DNA of 6,324 bases from Thiomargarita sp. Lineage in GTDB: Bacteria > Pseudomonadota > Gammaproteobacteria > Beggiatoales > Beggiatoaceae. Numbering within the stretch: position 1 is the stretch's first letter; every line of letters starts with the position of its first letter. The notes under the pieces were generated by a model that made no database searches, was not told the DNA's origin, and saw nothing but the letters and a program-made list of their open reading frames with translations. A program made the translations under genes and the position numbers. Shown in pieces: positions 6,137-6,324 of the stretch. Location of the stretch: NCBI GenBank assembly GCA_020721025.1, contig DYNO01000181.1, positions 1 to 6,324 on the forward strand, in the 5' to 3' direction.

Positions 6137-6271
6137 GGAGTTACGCAGTTGAAATATTATCCAACTGATTTTATTCAAGTATCGAAAAACAGATCAAAAT
6201 ATTAACTTTAAACAGATCAAAATATTAACTTTTTGAATCAATTGAAAATTAGATTTGAACTGCATAACTCC
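6137..6271 (-). mobile_element. MITE family A, copy 2 (135 bp, inverted relative to copy 1)
   Basis: Ends are GGAGTTACGCAGTT (6137-6150) and AACTGCATAACTCC (6258-6271), inverted with one mismatch and flanked by TA (6135-6136 and 6272-6273). Its reverse complement aligns with 3212-3322 end to end, sharing for example CTAATTTTCAATT and TTGAATAAAATCA. The 24-bp size difference is almost fully explained by an internal tandem duplication. It lies between the glutaredoxin-like gene and whatever follows, and its hairpin potential might end or slow transcription. Confidence 0.85.
6187..6232. repeat. two perfect tandem copies of a 23-bp unit inside MITE A copy 2
   Basis: The unit at 6187-6209 (begins AAACAGATC, ends TTAACTTT) is repeated exactly at 6210-6232. 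Copy 1 has only one, more diverged, equivalent. This looks like a local duplication inside the element, too small and too few to be a CRISPR array. Confidence 0.9.
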
Positions 6272-6324
6272 TATAGTGTTCCTAAATGATGTATAGGGAG
6301 ATATGTAAGAAGAAAGGGGATATA

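Noticed and set aside
6187..6232. CRISPR-like direct repeats
   Set aside because: The two units are directly adjacent with no spacer and lie inside a MITE.
3212..6271. A functional composite transposon made of the two MITE copies
   Set aside because: Each copy has its own TA flank, no transposase lies between them and the cargo is ordinary chromosomal operon DNA, so two separate insertions are simpler.
6286..6324. Possible start of a downstream gene (ATG ATG at 6286-6291, open to the window end)
   Set aside because: Only 13 codons, no SD in front and no recognisable sequence. The GAAAGGGG at 6312-6319 could instead be the SD of a gene starting just outside the window.

Overview
The window looks like chromosomal DNA from an AT-rich gammaproteobacterium. 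The main support is the order rseC - mucD/degP-type protease - small glutaredoxin-like gene, which in gammaproteobacteria normally forms the end of the sigma-E (algU/rpoE) cluster and is followed by lepA. The mix of housekeeping genes with an IS607-type element, a TnpB remnant and at least two MITE families resembles genomes of the Beggiatoa/Thiothrix type. That lineage guess is inference, not something the sequence proves.

Layout. The left half is on the minus strand. At the left edge is the 5' end of an IS607-family serine-recombinase gene (166..1, runs off the window) with its promoter and an operator-like palindrome (about 159-224). About 10 bp further on is the stop codon of homoserine dehydrogenase (hom, 1551..235). 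Upstream of hom lies an internally deleted remnant of an AlbA_2/Schlafen-type gene (1855..1650), then a glutathione S-transferase-like gene (2531..1872) with a good promoter. Positions 2646-3680 form a gene graveyard: the frameshifted C-terminus of an acyltransferase-3 membrane protein (minus strand), the first codons of an IS200/IS605-type tnpB (plus strand), and a 111-bp MITE.

The right half is on the plus strand: rseC (3681-4109), then a DegP/MucD periplasmic protease (4134-5588) 24 bp downstream, a probable terminator, a second kind of inverted-repeat element (5638-5757) and a glutaredoxin-like gene (5882-6130). A second, inverted copy of the first MITE (6137-6271) begins 6 bp after that gene, and the last 50 bp hold nothing recognisable.

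How they work together: RseC and MucD belong to envelope-stress and periplasmic quality control, and the CxxC glutaredoxin-like protein is a traditional neighbour of unknown exact role. hom serves threonine/methionine synthesis, and the GST is probably a detoxification or redox enzyme. rseC has no rseB/mucB directly upstream, so the sigma-E cluster appears split here, with decayed and mobile DNA in front of it. I see no convincing new defence or effector system. The most informative signals are the paired MITE copies, the IS607 end and the decayed genes.
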